Source: Opitutaceae bacterium EW11 (lineage in GTDB: Bacteria > Verrucomicrobiota > Verrucomicrobiia > Opitutales > Opitutaceae). From it: a stretch of 64,000 bases of DNA. Of this stretch, positions 53,644 through 64,000 are shown piece by piece. A model generated the notes under the pieces. It was not told the origin of the DNA. It made no database searches and saw nothing but the letters and a program-made list of their open reading frames with translations. A program made the position numbers and the translations under genes. Position 1 is the first letter of the stretch. Each line of letters opens with the position of its first letter. The stretch spans positions 532,654 to 596,653 of the forward strand of contig QAYY01000011.1 of NCBI GenBank assembly GCA_003054665.1. Direction: 5' to 3'.

Positions 53644-55488
53644 ATGCCTCGTATCCACGTCCTGCCCGACCGTGTCGCCAATCAGATCGCCGCCGGCGAG
53701 GTGATCGAACGGCCGGCGGCTGTCGTGAAGGAGTTGGTGGAAAACGCGCTCGACGCCGGCGCGACCCGCATCGAGGTCGAGTTCGCCCATGGCGGCCGGT
53801 CGCTCATGCGCGTCGAAGACAACGGCTGCGGCATGTCGCGGGACGACGCCGGGCTTTCGCTACAACGTCATGCCACGAGCAAAATCGCGGTGGCGGACGA
53901 CCTGAACCGCCTGGCCAGCTTCGGCTTTCGCGGCGAGGCGCTGCCGTCGATCGCGAGCGTATCTCGTTTTCTGCTACAGACGCGCGAGACGGGCGCGGAG
54001 GTTGGAACGGAGATTCTCATCAGCGGAGGCAAGCCGGTGCACGTGCGCGACTGCGGAAGGCCGGTGGGAACGCGGATTGAGGTGTCGCAGCTGTTCAATT
54101 CCGTGCCGGCGCGGCGCAAGTTCCTCAAGAGCGACACGACGGAGGCGGCGCATATCATTCACTGCGTCCGGCTCTACGCGCTGGCATTTCCCGAGGTCGG
54201 TTTCACGCTCATCGAGGACGGACGGACCGTGTTTCGTTCGCCCCAGAACACCCGTTTGGCCGAGCGCGTGATGGCGATTTTCGGACGACAAACCGCCGAG
54301 GGGCTGATTCCGCTCGAGGCGGAAGAACAGGGCATGCGGGTATCGGGGCTGATCGGCGCGCCCGGGCAGGGCAGGGCGACGCGCCATGAGATGATCACGT
54401 TCATCAATCAGCGCCCCGTCGACAGCCGCACGCTGAATTACGCCCTCCTGGAGAGCTACCACGAGTCGTTGCCGAAAGGACGCTATCCCGTGGCGTTCGT
54501 GTTTTTTCAGATCCCTCCGGCGGAGGTCGACGTGAACGTGCATCCTGCAAAACGGGAGGTGCGCTTCCGGAGCGAACCCGCGGTGCGGTCCTTCGTCATT
54601 CGCACGGTGCTCGCGCGATTGCGGGAAGTCAGCGGCAGCGTGGCTGGCGCCGGTCTGGTCACAGTGGCTCCGACTGCACCCCCCGCTGCAGCGTCGATGT
54701 CTTCTGCGCCCGCCTTGGTTGCTCCCGCTCTTCCCGTGTCGGCGAATCCGATTCCCTCGGCCTCGCCGACGGCGCCGATGCCCGCGCTGGGTTCGCCCCC
54801 TGCAACAGACGCTCAGCGCACATGGCCGGGACCGGTGGTGACGATTCACCCGGCCTCGACTGCCGTGCCGCCGGTCCCGATTCAGCCTCAGCCGCCCTCG
54901 CCGGCGGATACAGCGCGCAAATGGCGTTTTCTCGGACTGGTGCACCGTCACTACGCATTGTTCGAGACTCCGGGTGGACTCGGGCTTCTCGACCGGCGCG
55001 CGGCGCAAGAGCGCATCGTTTACGAGGAGCTGAAAAGCACGTTCGGCGGAGATTCCCGCCGCAGCCAGCGTCTGCTCCTGCCGGTGCCGTTGGAGCTGGA
55101 CTCGATCGCGACCGCGCTGCTGATCGACGCCACGCCATTCCTCGAGAAGCAGGGCTTCGAAATCGTCGAATTCGGCCGGAATTTCTTCCGGGTCGAAGCG
55201 GTGCCGGATTGGGTCCAGCCCAGTGAAACGGAGCCTTGGGTGCGCGATCTCCTGGGACTGCTGCGCGAAGGCCAGCTGCACCTGAAGGATCTCGACGTCG
55301 CTCGCGAGGAGTTCGCGCGGTTTGCGTCGGCGCGCTCCGTGCGCCTGCCCGAAGCGGTCAGTGAGGCGGAAATCCACGCCGTGGTTGCCCAGCTTTTCCG
55401 GACTCAAACGCCGCTCACGAGCCCGGGCGGGCGGCCCACCTACGTCGAGCTGAGTCACGGCGACCTCGCGCGCCGCTTTGGTCGCTGA
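53644..55488 (+). CDS. mutL: DNA mismatch repair protein MutL
   Basis: The 614-residue protein has the GHKL ATPase motifs 'VANQIAAGEVIERPAAVVKE', 'ELVENALDAGATRI', 'VEDNGCGM' and 'FGFRGEALPSIASVSRF'. Then come 'SKTDTTEA'-like residues around 'FLKSDTTEA', 'VNVHPAKREVRF', a Pro/Ala-rich linker (about 335-430) and a C-terminal dimerisation domain. MutL couples MutS to downstream steps of mismatch repair. I do not see the metal-binding endonuclease motif DQHAxxER; the corresponding segment is 'LLDRRAAQERI', so the protein may lack nuclease activity. No mutS gene is adjacent. Confidence 0.93.
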   Translation: MPRIHVLPDRVANQIAAGEVIERPAAVVKELVENALDAGATRIEVEFAHGGRSLMRVEDNGCGMSRDDAGLSLQRHATSKIAVADDLNRLASFGFRGEALPSIASVSRFLLQTRETGAEVGTEILISGGKPVHVRDCGRPVGTRIEVSQLFNSVPARRKFLKSDTTEAAHIIHCVRLYALAFPEVGFTLIEDGRTVFRSPQNTRLAERVMAIFGRQTAEGLIPLEAEEQGMRVSGLIGAPGQGRATRHEMITFINQRPVDSRTLNYALLESYHESLPKGRYPVAFVFFQIPPAEVDVNVHPAKREVRFRSEPAVRSFVIRTVLARLREVSGSVAGAGLVTVAPTAPPAAASMSSAPALVAPALPVSANPIPSASPTAPMPALGSPPATDAQRTWPGPVVTIHPASTAVPPVPIQPQPPSPADTARKWRFLGLVHRHYALFETPGGLGLLDRRAAQERIVYEELKSTFGGDSRRSQRLLLPVPLELDSIATALLIDATPFLEKQGFEIVEFGRNFFRVEAVPDWVQPSETEPWVRDLLGLLREGQLHLKDLDVAREEFARFASARSVRLPEAVSEAEIHAVVAQLFRTQTPLTSPGGRPTYVELSHGDLARRFGR

Positions 55489-55613
55489 AGATCGCCCGTG
55501 CGGCGGGGTGCGGTCCGGACAAGGACAGAACCTAAATTTACCGCGCAATTTCCTCGCGGCGGGTCATACTGGCTTGGCACGGTCTGTGGTAAGAGCCTTC
55601 AATCCCTCCAGGT

Positions 55614-58154
<2,541 letters not shown>

Positions 58155-58167
58155 CGGGGCTCCGGCC

Positions 58168-58186
58168 GGCGGGCGCTGCGCCCGCC
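58168..58186 (+). terminator. GC-rich hairpin after glgP
   Basis: GGCGGGCG (58168-58175) pairs with CGCCCGCC (58179-58186), a stem of eight pairs with a 3-nt loop, 14 bp past the glgP stop. No T-run follows. Confidence 0.4.
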
Positions 58187-58240
58187 TCGGGCTCGAACTC
58201 TTGGATTGCCCGCGCCGGGCCGCCGGCTGAAATCCCAGCC

Positions 58241-59467
58241 GTGCCGCCCTGCGCGAATTGCTGGAAGCTGTCCGTTTTGCTCGGACTCACCGGGCTTGCT
58301 GCCTGCGGTGCCGGCATCTGGCTGCCGCCCCTCGACGGTTCGTTTTCGGGAAAGTTGAGCCCGCTGGGGGCCGACGCAGGTATCCAGCTGGATTGGACGC
58401 TTGAGGCTTCGTCATCGCAGCCCGGCGAGCGTGCCTTGCGGTTCTCCTTCGTCGGCGCGGGGACAGCGGTTGAGGGACGCGCGACGTTGACGCTGCCAGA
58501 GGCCTCCGGCTCCTGGCGATTGGATCGCGCCGATTTGGAACTCGGCCCGTGGTGGTCGGCGTTGGGCCAGCGCCGTTTTCCCGCGCTGAAGCCGATAACT
58601 GCGTCGGGCCGGATCGAGCTGTCCGGCGCGGGAACGTTCGCGACCGAACCGGAGGGGATCTATGCGGGAGAATTCCGCGCCAAGCTTTCCGGGGCCGCTT
58701 TCAAGGGGGCGAACAATGCGTGGTCGCTGAGCGGGGTGGAGGCGAACGTCGTTCTGCCGAACCTTCCGGACCTCTCGACGGCGCCGCGGCAGCGGATCGC
58801 GTTTTCCTCCGGTGCCGCGGGCGAATTGCCGCTGGGTGCCGGCTTTGCGGAGTTCGAGCTTCTGCGCGGGCAGATCCTCCGTGTCCATGCTTTCGAACTC
58901 GAAGCGCTCGGAGGAACCATCCGCTGCAAAGGATTCGACGTGGATCTGGCGAAGCCGGACGTCACCGCGACCGTGCAGGTCGAGGGCCTCGAACTCGCCG
59001 CGTTGCGGCCGTATATTCCACAAGCGGTGGCCGACGCGCAGGGCCGGCTGGATGGGCACGTCGCGTTGCGCTGGAGTTCGGCTTCGGGATTTTCGCTGGG
59101 CGACGGCGATCTCAGCTTGCGCAAGGACGCACCGGCTTCGATTCGGCTCGCCTCGAGTCCGGGGTTTCTGAGCTCTCGCGTTCCTTCTCGTCTGAAGCTC
59201 TTGGCCGGGGTCGTCGACGAACCCAACCCGGCGAAGAGGGCGCTCGAGGAGATCGAACTCGGTCAAGAAGCTCTGGTCGTCGATTCGGTTCAGGCGGAAC
59301 TGAGGCCGGACCGCGCCGGAGCGGGTGCGACGGCGGTCGTGAAGATCGTGGCGCATCCGACGGACGCCACGTCGGTGAAGGTGGTGCGGCTCAACGTCAA
59401 CGTCTCCGGCCCGTTGGCGGACGTGCTGCGATTCGGAATGAGCGGCCGCACTTCGCTAAGTCGATGA
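58241..59467 (+). CDS. ydbH: YdbH-like AsmA-family protein (short form)
   Basis: The 408-residue protein has an N-terminal hydrophobic export/anchor segment ('LSVLLGLTGLAACGAGIWL') and a beta-strand-rich body. The C-terminal half ('EALGGTIRCKGFDVDLAKPD', 'ALRPYIPQAVADAQGRLDGH', 'LSSRVPSRLKLLAGVVDEPN') resembles the conserved end of E. coli YdbH. YdbH there works with YnbE and YdbL in phospholipid transfer between membranes, redundantly with TamB and YhdP. Here the protein is about half the E. coli length, so it should be too short to bridge the periplasm alone. GTG start at 58241. The genes for YnbE- and YdbL-like proteins follow directly, which supports the assignment. Confidence 0.75.
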   Translation: MPPCANCWKLSVLLGLTGLAACGAGIWLPPLDGSFSGKLSPLGADAGIQLDWTLEASSSQPGERALRFSFVGAGTAVEGRATLTLPEASGSWRLDRADLELGPWWSALGQRRFPALKPITASGRIELSGAGTFATEPEGIYAGEFRAKLSGAAFKGANNAWSLSGVEANVVLPNLPDLSTAPRQRIAFSSGAAGELPLGAGFAEFELLRGQILRVHAFELEALGGTIRCKGFDVDLAKPDVTATVQVEGLELAALRPYIPQAVADAQGRLDGHVALRWSSASGFSLGDGDLSLRKDAPASIRLASSPGFLSSRVPSRLKLLAGVVDEPNPAKRALEEIELGQEALVVDSVQAELRPDRAGAGATAVVKIVAHPTDATSVKVVRLNVNVSGPLADVLRFGMSGRTSLSR

Positions 59468-59510
59468 AACCTTCGTTGCCCCCGCCCGTCCAATGACCAC
59501 ACTTCCCACC

Positions 59511-59705
59511 ATGAGCCGCGTTTTTCTCGCTGCCTTGCTTCTTCTTCTTCCCGCCGCAGGATGTCTGCGCGTGAAGCTCGATCCGATCGAGGTTAATGCC
59601 AATGTGAACGTCAACGTGCGCGTCGACAAGGCGCTCACCGACTTCTTCGGCGACCTGGACAAACAGTCCGCCACCATCGACGCCGCTCCGGCTCCCGCCA
59701 AATGA
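59511..59705 (+). CDS. ynbE: YnbE-like lipoprotein
   Basis: The 64-residue protein starts MSRVFLAALLLLLPAAGCLR, with lipobox PAAGC and lipidated Cys18. It continues 'VKLDPIEVNANVNVNVRVDK ALTDFFGDL' (split), the hydrophilic strand-helix typical of YnbE. In E. coli YnbE joins the C-terminus of YdbH in an outer-membrane complex. An ATG at 59493 would add six residues. The stop overlaps the ydbL start (ATGA at 59702-59705). Confidence 0.8.
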   Translation: MSRVFLAALLLLLPAAGCLRVKLDPIEVNANVNVNVRVDKALTDFFGDLDKQSATIDAAPAPAK

Positions 59706-60088
59706 ACACCGCCATGAAAAAACTCCTTTTTGTTTTTGCCCTGTTCTTCGGCTTGATCGCTCCCGCGTTGGTTGTATCGGCGGAGGATCTGGGAGCCGTC
59801 CGCCAGCGCATGTCGGCCCGCATTTCCCAGATCGACGAGATGAAGGAGCGCGGCGTCGTGGGTGAAAACAACCGCGGATTCCTCGAGCAGCGACCGGGTA
59901 ACGGCGCCGCTGATACAGCTGTGATCGAGGCGGAGAATCGCGATCGCCAGACAGTCTATTCGGCGCTGGCCCAGAAGACCGGCAGCTCGGAGGAGCAGGT
60001 TGCCCAGGCTCGTGCGCGGCACATCGCGCAGAACAGCAAGCCCGGCGTCTGGGTGCAGTCGGCCGACGGCAGCTGGAAGAAGAAATAG
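59702..60088 (+). CDS. ydbL: YdbL/DUF1318 periplasmic protein
   Basis: The 128-residue protein has a signal peptide (MNTAMKKLLFVFALFFGLIA, cleaved near VSAED). The DUF1318 core is 'VRQRMSARISQIDEMKERGV VGENNRGFLEQRP' (split) and 'AQARARHIAQNSKPGVWVQS'. YdbL is proposed to regulate the YdbH-YnbE complex. Gene order and overlap with the ynbE-like gene make a single ydbH-ynbE-ydbL operon. An alternative start is the ATG at 59714, directly before KKLLFVF. Confidence 0.88.
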   Translation: MNTAMKKLLFVFALFFGLIAPALVVSAEDLGAVRQRMSARISQIDEMKERGVVGENNRGFLEQRPGNGAADTAVIEAENRDRQTVYSALAQKTGSSEEQVAQARARHIAQNSKPGVWVQSADGSWKKK

Positions 60089-60185
60089 CTCGAGGGCAGG
60101 GCGCTGCCGTCGCTTGCCGGTCGGCACCGCCTCTGTTTTTGGGGCCGGCGGGAGAGACCCTCTCCGCCCGCCGCCGGGGATGCCT

Positions 60186-60884
60186 TCAGCCTTTTTTCCC
60201 GACGTGGAGGGCGACGATCCCGAACGTCATGCCGCGCGCCTGGATGTCGGTGAAGCCGGCCTTCTCCAGTTCGGCTGCGAGCGCGGCGCGTCCGGGGAAC
60301 TGCTCGATCGTCGCGTTCAGGTATTCGTAGGCGGCGCGGTCCCCCGTGATCTTTCCGGCGAGCCATGGCAGGATGTGCCGGAGATAGAAAAAGTAGATCG
60401 GCCGGAACCACGGCTGCGGCTGAGAGAATTCCAGGACGAAGACCCGGCCGCCGGGGCGCAACACGCGGGACATCTCTCGGAGCGACTGGATGCGGTCGGC
60501 CATGTTGCGAAGACCGAAAGAGATGGTGACGGCGTCGAAGGTGTCGTCCTCGATCGGCAGCGCCATCCCGTCACCCTGCCGGAACGCGATGTTTCTGAAG
60601 CCGCCCATTTCCTTTTTTTTCAGCTCTGCTTCGTCGAGCATCGGCTGGCAAAAATCCATTCCGAGGATCTCGGTGTCCTCGGAAAGCGAACGGCCGAGCG
60701 CGAAAGCGACATCGCCGCTGCCGGTGGCCAAATCGAGGACAGCGTGGGGCGTGGTTGCTTTTACTGCACCGACGAGCCGCTTTCTCCACCAGACGTCTAT
60801 GCCGCCGCTCAAAAGCCGATTTGCGACGTCGTAGCGACGCGCAATGCGGGCGAAGAGGCTGTTGACGGCTGCTGGATCGGGCAT
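60186..60884 (-). CDS. ubiE: Demethylmenaquinone/ubiquinone C-methyltransferase
   Basis: The 232-residue SAM-dependent enzyme has 'FARIARRYDVANRLLSGGID', motif I 'VLDLATGSGDVAFALGRSL', 'DFCQPMLDEAE', 'FDAVTISFGLRNMADRIQSL' and 'LRPGGRVFVLEFSQP', all UbiE/MenG signatures. It adds the C-methyl group to the quinone ring. In Verrucomicrobia the natural product is normally menaquinone, so the symbol menG would be equally fitting. It reads in the same direction as the ClpX-like gene 149 bp upstream. Confidence 0.92.
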   Translation of the reverse strand: MPDPAAVNSLFARIARRYDVANRLLSGGIDVWWRKRLVGAVKATTPHAVLDLATGSGDVAFALGRSLSEDTEILGMDFCQPMLDEAELKKKEMGGFRNIAFRQGDGMALPIEDDTFDAVTISFGLRNMADRIQSLREMSRVLRPGGRVFVLEFSQPQPWFRPIYFFYLRHILPWLAGKITGDRAAYEYLNATIEQFPGRAALAAELEKAGFTDIQARGMTFGIVALHVGKKG

Positions 60885-61033
60885 GGCTGGCGTGAAAAAA
60901 CGAGGTCTATGGCAGGCGGCCCCAAGTCCGACGAGGGAAAAAGGCGCGGAGCCCTGAGCGACCGGAGCGGTGCCGGAAGGAACCGGCCACCTCTTTCAGT
61001 GGGCGGGTACCGCTGTTGCCAGCGACGTCGGCG

Positions 61034-62668
61034 CTATGCGCTCGAGGAGCCTTGCGCCGCGTTTTCGCCGGGTTTTCTGCCTGCCGTGCCCGCCTCGCGA
61101 AAGCGCTCGACGACCAAGCGGGAGATCGTCTGATCCGGGTTCTCGACCGTGGCGCGGTCGACGGCGAAACGTTTGGGATCTCCGTCGTGGGAAAGCAGCT
61201 TCAAGCCGTGATGGAAGTTGCGGAAACGGTCTTCGCAGATGGCGCGGATCGTCTTGTCGGTCGCGAGGCTGATTTCGATCAGCGCTGTGACCGCGCTTTC
61301 GTCGAAAGCGAGTTCGAACCCGTAATCGCGCCGGAAGCGCTCGGCAAACGAGGCGACGTCGGCGCGCAGCGTGTCGCGCTGTTTCTCGGCGTTTTCCCGG
61401 AGCAGAGCCTGCAGCACCTTGTTGGGCTCGGCCACGGTCTCGCGATCGATCTTGAACTCCTTGATCCCGGTCGACGGCAGCTCGAACTTGAAGTCGCGGA
61501 AGACGCGCTCGAGCACCGTCATCAAGCCGCGGGCGCCGGTGTTCTCGCGATGCGCCTGGCGGGCGACTTCCGAAACCGCCTCCGGCGTAATTTCAAAGTC
61601 GATACCGTAGCCCGCGAAATCGGCTCGGTATTGGGTCAGGATGCTGCCTTCCGACGTCAGGAGGATCTTCTCCAAGTCCGAGGCCGTGAGGGCCTGGCAG
61701 GCCACGCGCACCGGCAGGCGCCCGACAAACTCGGGCTCCATTCCGTAGTCGATGATGTCCTTCGACTGCGCCAGACGGAGGAAATCGCTGTCGTTTTCCA
61801 GACGTTCTCCCGGGCCGGCGACGGATGAACTGAACCCGATGTGCCCGCTCTGCACGCGCCGTTTTACCTGCTCGGCCAGCTTGTCGAAGGCACCGCTGAC
61901 AATGAACAGAATGTGCCGGGTGTTGATGGTGCGCCGGCGCGGCCGACCCCGCTGCAGGTCCAGCATCGCCTGCATCTGGGCGGCGATATCGGTCTGGCTC
62001 TGGATGTTCACGTCAGTCTCCTCCATCAGCTTCAGCAAGTTGACCTGAACGCCGCGTCCGGAGACATCGCGACCGCCCATCGCGTTTGCGGCGGATGCGA
62101 TCTTGTCGATTTCGTCGACGTAAATGATGCCGTATTGGGCCAGATCCACGTCGCCATCGGCTGCCTTGACCAGATCGCGGACGAGATCCTCGACGTCGCC
62201 GCCCACGTATCCAGTTTCAGAGAACTTGGTCGCGTCGGCCTTGACCATCGGCACGCCGATCAGGCGGGCGATGCAGCGCATCAGATAGGTTTTGCCGACG
62301 CCGGTCGGGCCGAGCAGCAGAATGTTTTGTTTGGCGTAATCGCGTTCCCGAAGCTCCGGATGCTCCAGGCATTCCCGGACATGGTTGTAGTGATCACAAA
62401 TGGCTACCGATAGGACCTTTTTCGCCTCGGCCTGCTGGATAACAAACCGGTCCAGGTGATCGCGGATTTCCCTAGGTTTCAGGCTGAATTCACGGATCCT
62501 TTTCAGCACCTCCGCGTGCTCAGCATCTGGCGCTTCTACGTCACCACGAACTCCTTCCGCGCGGCCCGCAGATCCCGGGAAGAAGGCCCGAAAGGGGGAA
62601 CCTTTGAGGATATCCTGAATCTCTTTAGGCAGTTGCCCCGTCGGACTTTGCGCATCTTTTTCACTCAT
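61034..62668 (-). CDS. ClpX-like AAA+ ATPase without the N-terminal zinc domain
   Basis: The 544-residue protein has Walker A 'GPTGVGKT' (120-127), pore loop GYVG (153-156), Walker B 'IIYVDEIDKI' (181-190), sensor segments 'NTRHILFIVSGAFDKL', and a C-terminal small domain with 'RENTGARGLMTVLERVF'. The ClpP-docking tripeptide IGF is at 277-279 ('SGHIGFSSS'), as in ClpX. No Cys4 zinc-binding domain precedes the AAA+ part. The N-terminus carries a charged, Pro-rich 60-residue region instead, and about 100 residues follow the usual ClpX end. It probably unfolds substrates for ClpP but must use a different adaptor surface. Confidence 0.85.
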   Translation of the reverse strand: MSEKDAQSPTGQLPKEIQDILKGSPFRAFFPGSAGRAEGVRGDVEAPDAEHAEVLKRIREFSLKPREIRDHLDRFVIQQAEAKKVLSVAICDHYNHVRECLEHPELRERDYAKQNILLLGPTGVGKTYLMRCIARLIGVPMVKADATKFSETGYVGGDVEDLVRDLVKAADGDVDLAQYGIIYVDEIDKIASAANAMGGRDVSGRGVQVNLLKLMEETDVNIQSQTDIAAQMQAMLDLQRGRPRRRTINTRHILFIVSGAFDKLAEQVKRRVQSGHIGFSSSVAGPGERLENDSDFLRLAQSKDIIDYGMEPEFVGRLPVRVACQALTASDLEKILLTSEGSILTQYRADFAGYGIDFEITPEAVSEVARQAHRENTGARGLMTVLERVFRDFKFELPSTGIKEFKIDRETVAEPNKVLQALLRENAEKQRDTLRADVASFAERFRRDYGFELAFDESAVTALIEISLATDKTIRAICEDRFRNFHHGLKLLSHDGDPKRFAVDRATVENPDQTISRLVVERFREAGTAGRKPGENAAQGSSSA

Positions 62669-62695
62669 TTTTTATCGGAAATCGGGTCTTGCGGG

Positions 62696-62724
62696 TTGAC
62701 GTAATACTTGAATTGCAAATTACT
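62696..62724 (+). promoter_or_regulatory. Possible promoter of the HU/IHF gene
   Basis: TTGACG (62696-62701) stands 17 nt before ATTACT (62719-62724) in an AT-rich intergenic segment. The ribosome site AAAGGA lies about nine nt before the ATG at 62762. The -35 is strong, the -10 weak. Confidence 0.4.
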
Positions 62725-62761
62725 TAGGCAATCCAAACTGGATACAGAAAAGGATACCAAT

Positions 62762-63070
62762 ATGTCCACGAATCTAACGAAACGCGAAATCGTCCTGGAG
62801 ATTTACGAGAAGACCGGGTTCCCGCAGAAGGAAGTGGTGGCAACGGTGCAGATGACGCTCGATATTATCATGAAGGCACTTGCCGAGGGACGGAACGTGG
62901 AGCTTCGCAATTTTGGCGTGCTTGAGGTGCAGAAGCGCAAGTCGCGCATCGGCCGCAATCCGAACAAACCGGAAGCCGAAGTCGTGATTCCCGAGCGCGC
63001 GGTCGTGAAGTTCAAGTCTGGCAAGATCCTGAAGCAACTGCTGAAGAAACTGGATATCCAAAAACTCTAA
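62762..63070 (+). CDS. HU/IHF-family DNA-binding protein
   Basis: The 102-residue protein starts MSTNLTKREIVLEIYEKTGF. It carries the IHF/HU core: 'VVATVQMTLDIIMKALAEGR', 'VELRNFGVLEVQKRKSRIGR', 'NPNKPEAEVVIPERAVVKFK' and a basic C-terminus. The Arg-Asn-Pro beta-arm ('GRNPNKP') that inserts into the minor groove is present. It bends and compacts DNA. HU or IHF subunit identity cannot be set from the sequence alone. It is divergent from the ClpX-like gene and has its own terminator. Confidence 0.92.
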   Translation: MSTNLTKREIVLEIYEKTGFPQKEVVATVQMTLDIIMKALAEGRNVELRNFGVLEVQKRKSRIGRNPNKPEAEVVIPERAVVKFKSGKILKQLLKKLDIQKL

Positions 63071-63097
63071 CTCCCGGGATCCTTTTCCATTTTTCGA

Positions 63098-63124
63098 GCC
63101 GGACCGGACGTCCGGCTTTTTTTG
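63098..63124 (+). terminator. Rho-independent terminator of the HU/IHF gene
   Basis: GCCGGAC (63098-63104) pairs with GTCCGGC (63110-63116), followed by eight T residues. It lies 28 bp past the stop. Confidence 0.92.
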
Positions 63125-63324
63125 TGCCCGCAGGTGGGAGTCGGCTAGCCCGCAGCGAGCGGGGATTTCGATCGAGAGCGGACGCGTGAGGCTACCGATG
63201 GGGGGGGCGTCTCGGCGTCAGGCGCAGTTTCGGTATGCAGAGTGGACGTGGAGGGGCGCGGGTGGGGGCTGACGCGATTTTCGTGTCGCGCTCCGTAGGC
63301 ACGAACCGCAACGTTTTCGGCTCC

Positions 63325-64000
63325 ATGGCTACGTTTCAGACTCTACCCGGTTTCCGTGAGTTCTATCCCGACGTCCTCGCGCGTCGGAATCACATCTTCC
63401 GGTTGTGGAGGCAGACGGCGCATACGTTCGGCTTTGCCGAATACGACGCTCCGGTACTTGAGCCGCTCGAGCTCTACAAGACGAAGTCGGGAGACGAGAT
63501 CGAAGCTCAGCTCTTCAGTTTTACGGACAAAGGCGGCCGCGAGGTGGCGTTGCGTCCGGAAATGACACCGACGGTGTGCCGTCTGGTGGGAGACAAGGCG
63601 GCCACGCTGAAGCGCCCGATCAAGTGGTTCAGCATCGCTGAGTTTTATCGGTACGAGCGCATGCAGAAGGGGCGCGGTCGCTGCTTTTTCCAGTTCAACG
63701 CCGATATCTTCGGAGAACCGGGCGTGGAGGCGGAAACCGAGCTGATTGCTCTGCTCGCGCAGTGCCTCTGTTCGTTCGGGCTGACGGAGCACGATTTCTA
63801 TATCCGCCTGAGCGATCGCAATCTTTGGTTCTATTACCTCGAGGCGCTGGGCTTGGACGAAGCCCGCGTTCGCGGCGTCCTGACAGCGGTGGACCGTTAC
63901 GAGAAACTCGGGGACGATGCCTTCAAGGCGTATGCGGAGCAGTTCGGAGCGTTGTCCGACGAGTTGAAGGGCAAGATCCTCGCCTTTCTCCAGGTGAAGT
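63325..64000 (+). CDS. hisS: Histidyl-tRNA synthetase, N-terminal part
   Basis: The gene starts ATG at 63325 and runs off the window; 225 complete residues are visible. It begins MATFQTLPGFREFYPDVLAR, followed by 'FGFAEYDAPVLEPLELYKTK', the class II motif 2 region 'LRPEMTPTVCRLVGDKA', 'EFYRYERMQKGRGRCFFQFN' and 'ADIFGEPGVEAETELIALLA'. These are HisS signatures. The enzyme charges tRNA-His. The catalytic His-specific motifs further on lie outside the window. Confidence 0.93.
   Translation, partial: MATFQTLPGFREFYPDVLARRNHIFRLWRQTAHTFGFAEYDAPVLEPLELYKTKSGDEIEAQLFSFTDKGGREVALRPEMTPTVCRLVGDKAATLKRPIKWFSIAEFYRYERMQKGRGRCFFQFNADIFGEPGVEAETELIALLAQCLCSFGLTEHDFYIRLSDRNLWFYYLEALGLDEARVRGVLTAVDRYEKLGDDAFKAYAEQFGALSDELKGKILAFLQVK

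Overview
The window is GC-rich chromosomal DNA (about two thirds GC by eye). It very probably comes from a member of the Opitutaceae (phylum Verrucomicrobia). Three things point there: a secreted hydrolase carrying the tandem 'NLSAR...GTGDDVLIAGF...RAIGPGLKPFGV' C-terminal module that I know mainly from that family; gram-negative envelope genes (RND and EmrAB pumps, an outer-membrane barrel, a YdbH-YnbE-YdbL set); and a house-keeping set (recN, uvrA, mutL, hisS, argH, cysI, glgP) of matching base composition. No phage, transposase, integrase or CRISPR array was seen. The placement is inference from gene content.

Layout. 1-1.35 kb: the end of a secreted protein gene, then an ABC-type sugar-binding protein. 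1.8-5.6 kb: tRNA-Val, then an emrA-emrB-tetR efflux operon with a twin operator at its head. 5.8-10.4 kb: a three-gene stress-like operon (VIT-like membrane protein, a receiver with Glu at the phospho-acceptor site, DUF1269), then a PAS histidine kinase with an overlapping NarL-type regulator. 10.6-19.4 kb: recN, converging on a four-gene DUF1302-DUF1329-YCF48-MMPL envelope-export cassette. 19.7-28.6 kb: uvrA, small genes and a nirK-nirV-sco denitrification operon with a clear FNR/NnrR-type box. 28.7-37 kb: a DASS/TrkA-C transporter, two small envelope proteins, a Ski2-like helicase and cysI.

37.3-38.5 kb holds the most unusual element. A tRNA-Arg(TCT) gene is followed by almost four tandem 117-118 bp units. 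Each begins with a copy of the last 21 nt of the tRNA (to CCA) and carries a long conserved hairpin. The architecture recalls the tyrT/rtT repeats of E. coli.

38.5-49.3 kb: a YCII protein, a TPR-M48 membrane protease, putA, the secreted hydrolase, an ABC exporter and an OsmC protein. 49.5-60.1 kb: argH, a LysR regulator, a barrel protein, mutL, glgP and a compact ydbH-ynbE-ydbL operon. 60.2-64 kb: ubiE/menG, a ClpX-like AAA+ ATPase without the zinc-binding domain, an HU/IHF protein with promoter and terminator, and the start of hisS.

The genes describe a heterotrophic gram-negative bacterium that can use nitrite as an electron acceptor under low oxygen, assimilates sulfate, stores glycogen, uses proline and maintains several lipid- or drug-export routes. 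Most regulation visible in the DNA is local: the TetR operator pair, the FNR-type box before nirK, and strong hairpin terminators after the tRNA genes, the 30.6 kb gene, the 46.3 kb gene and the HU gene.
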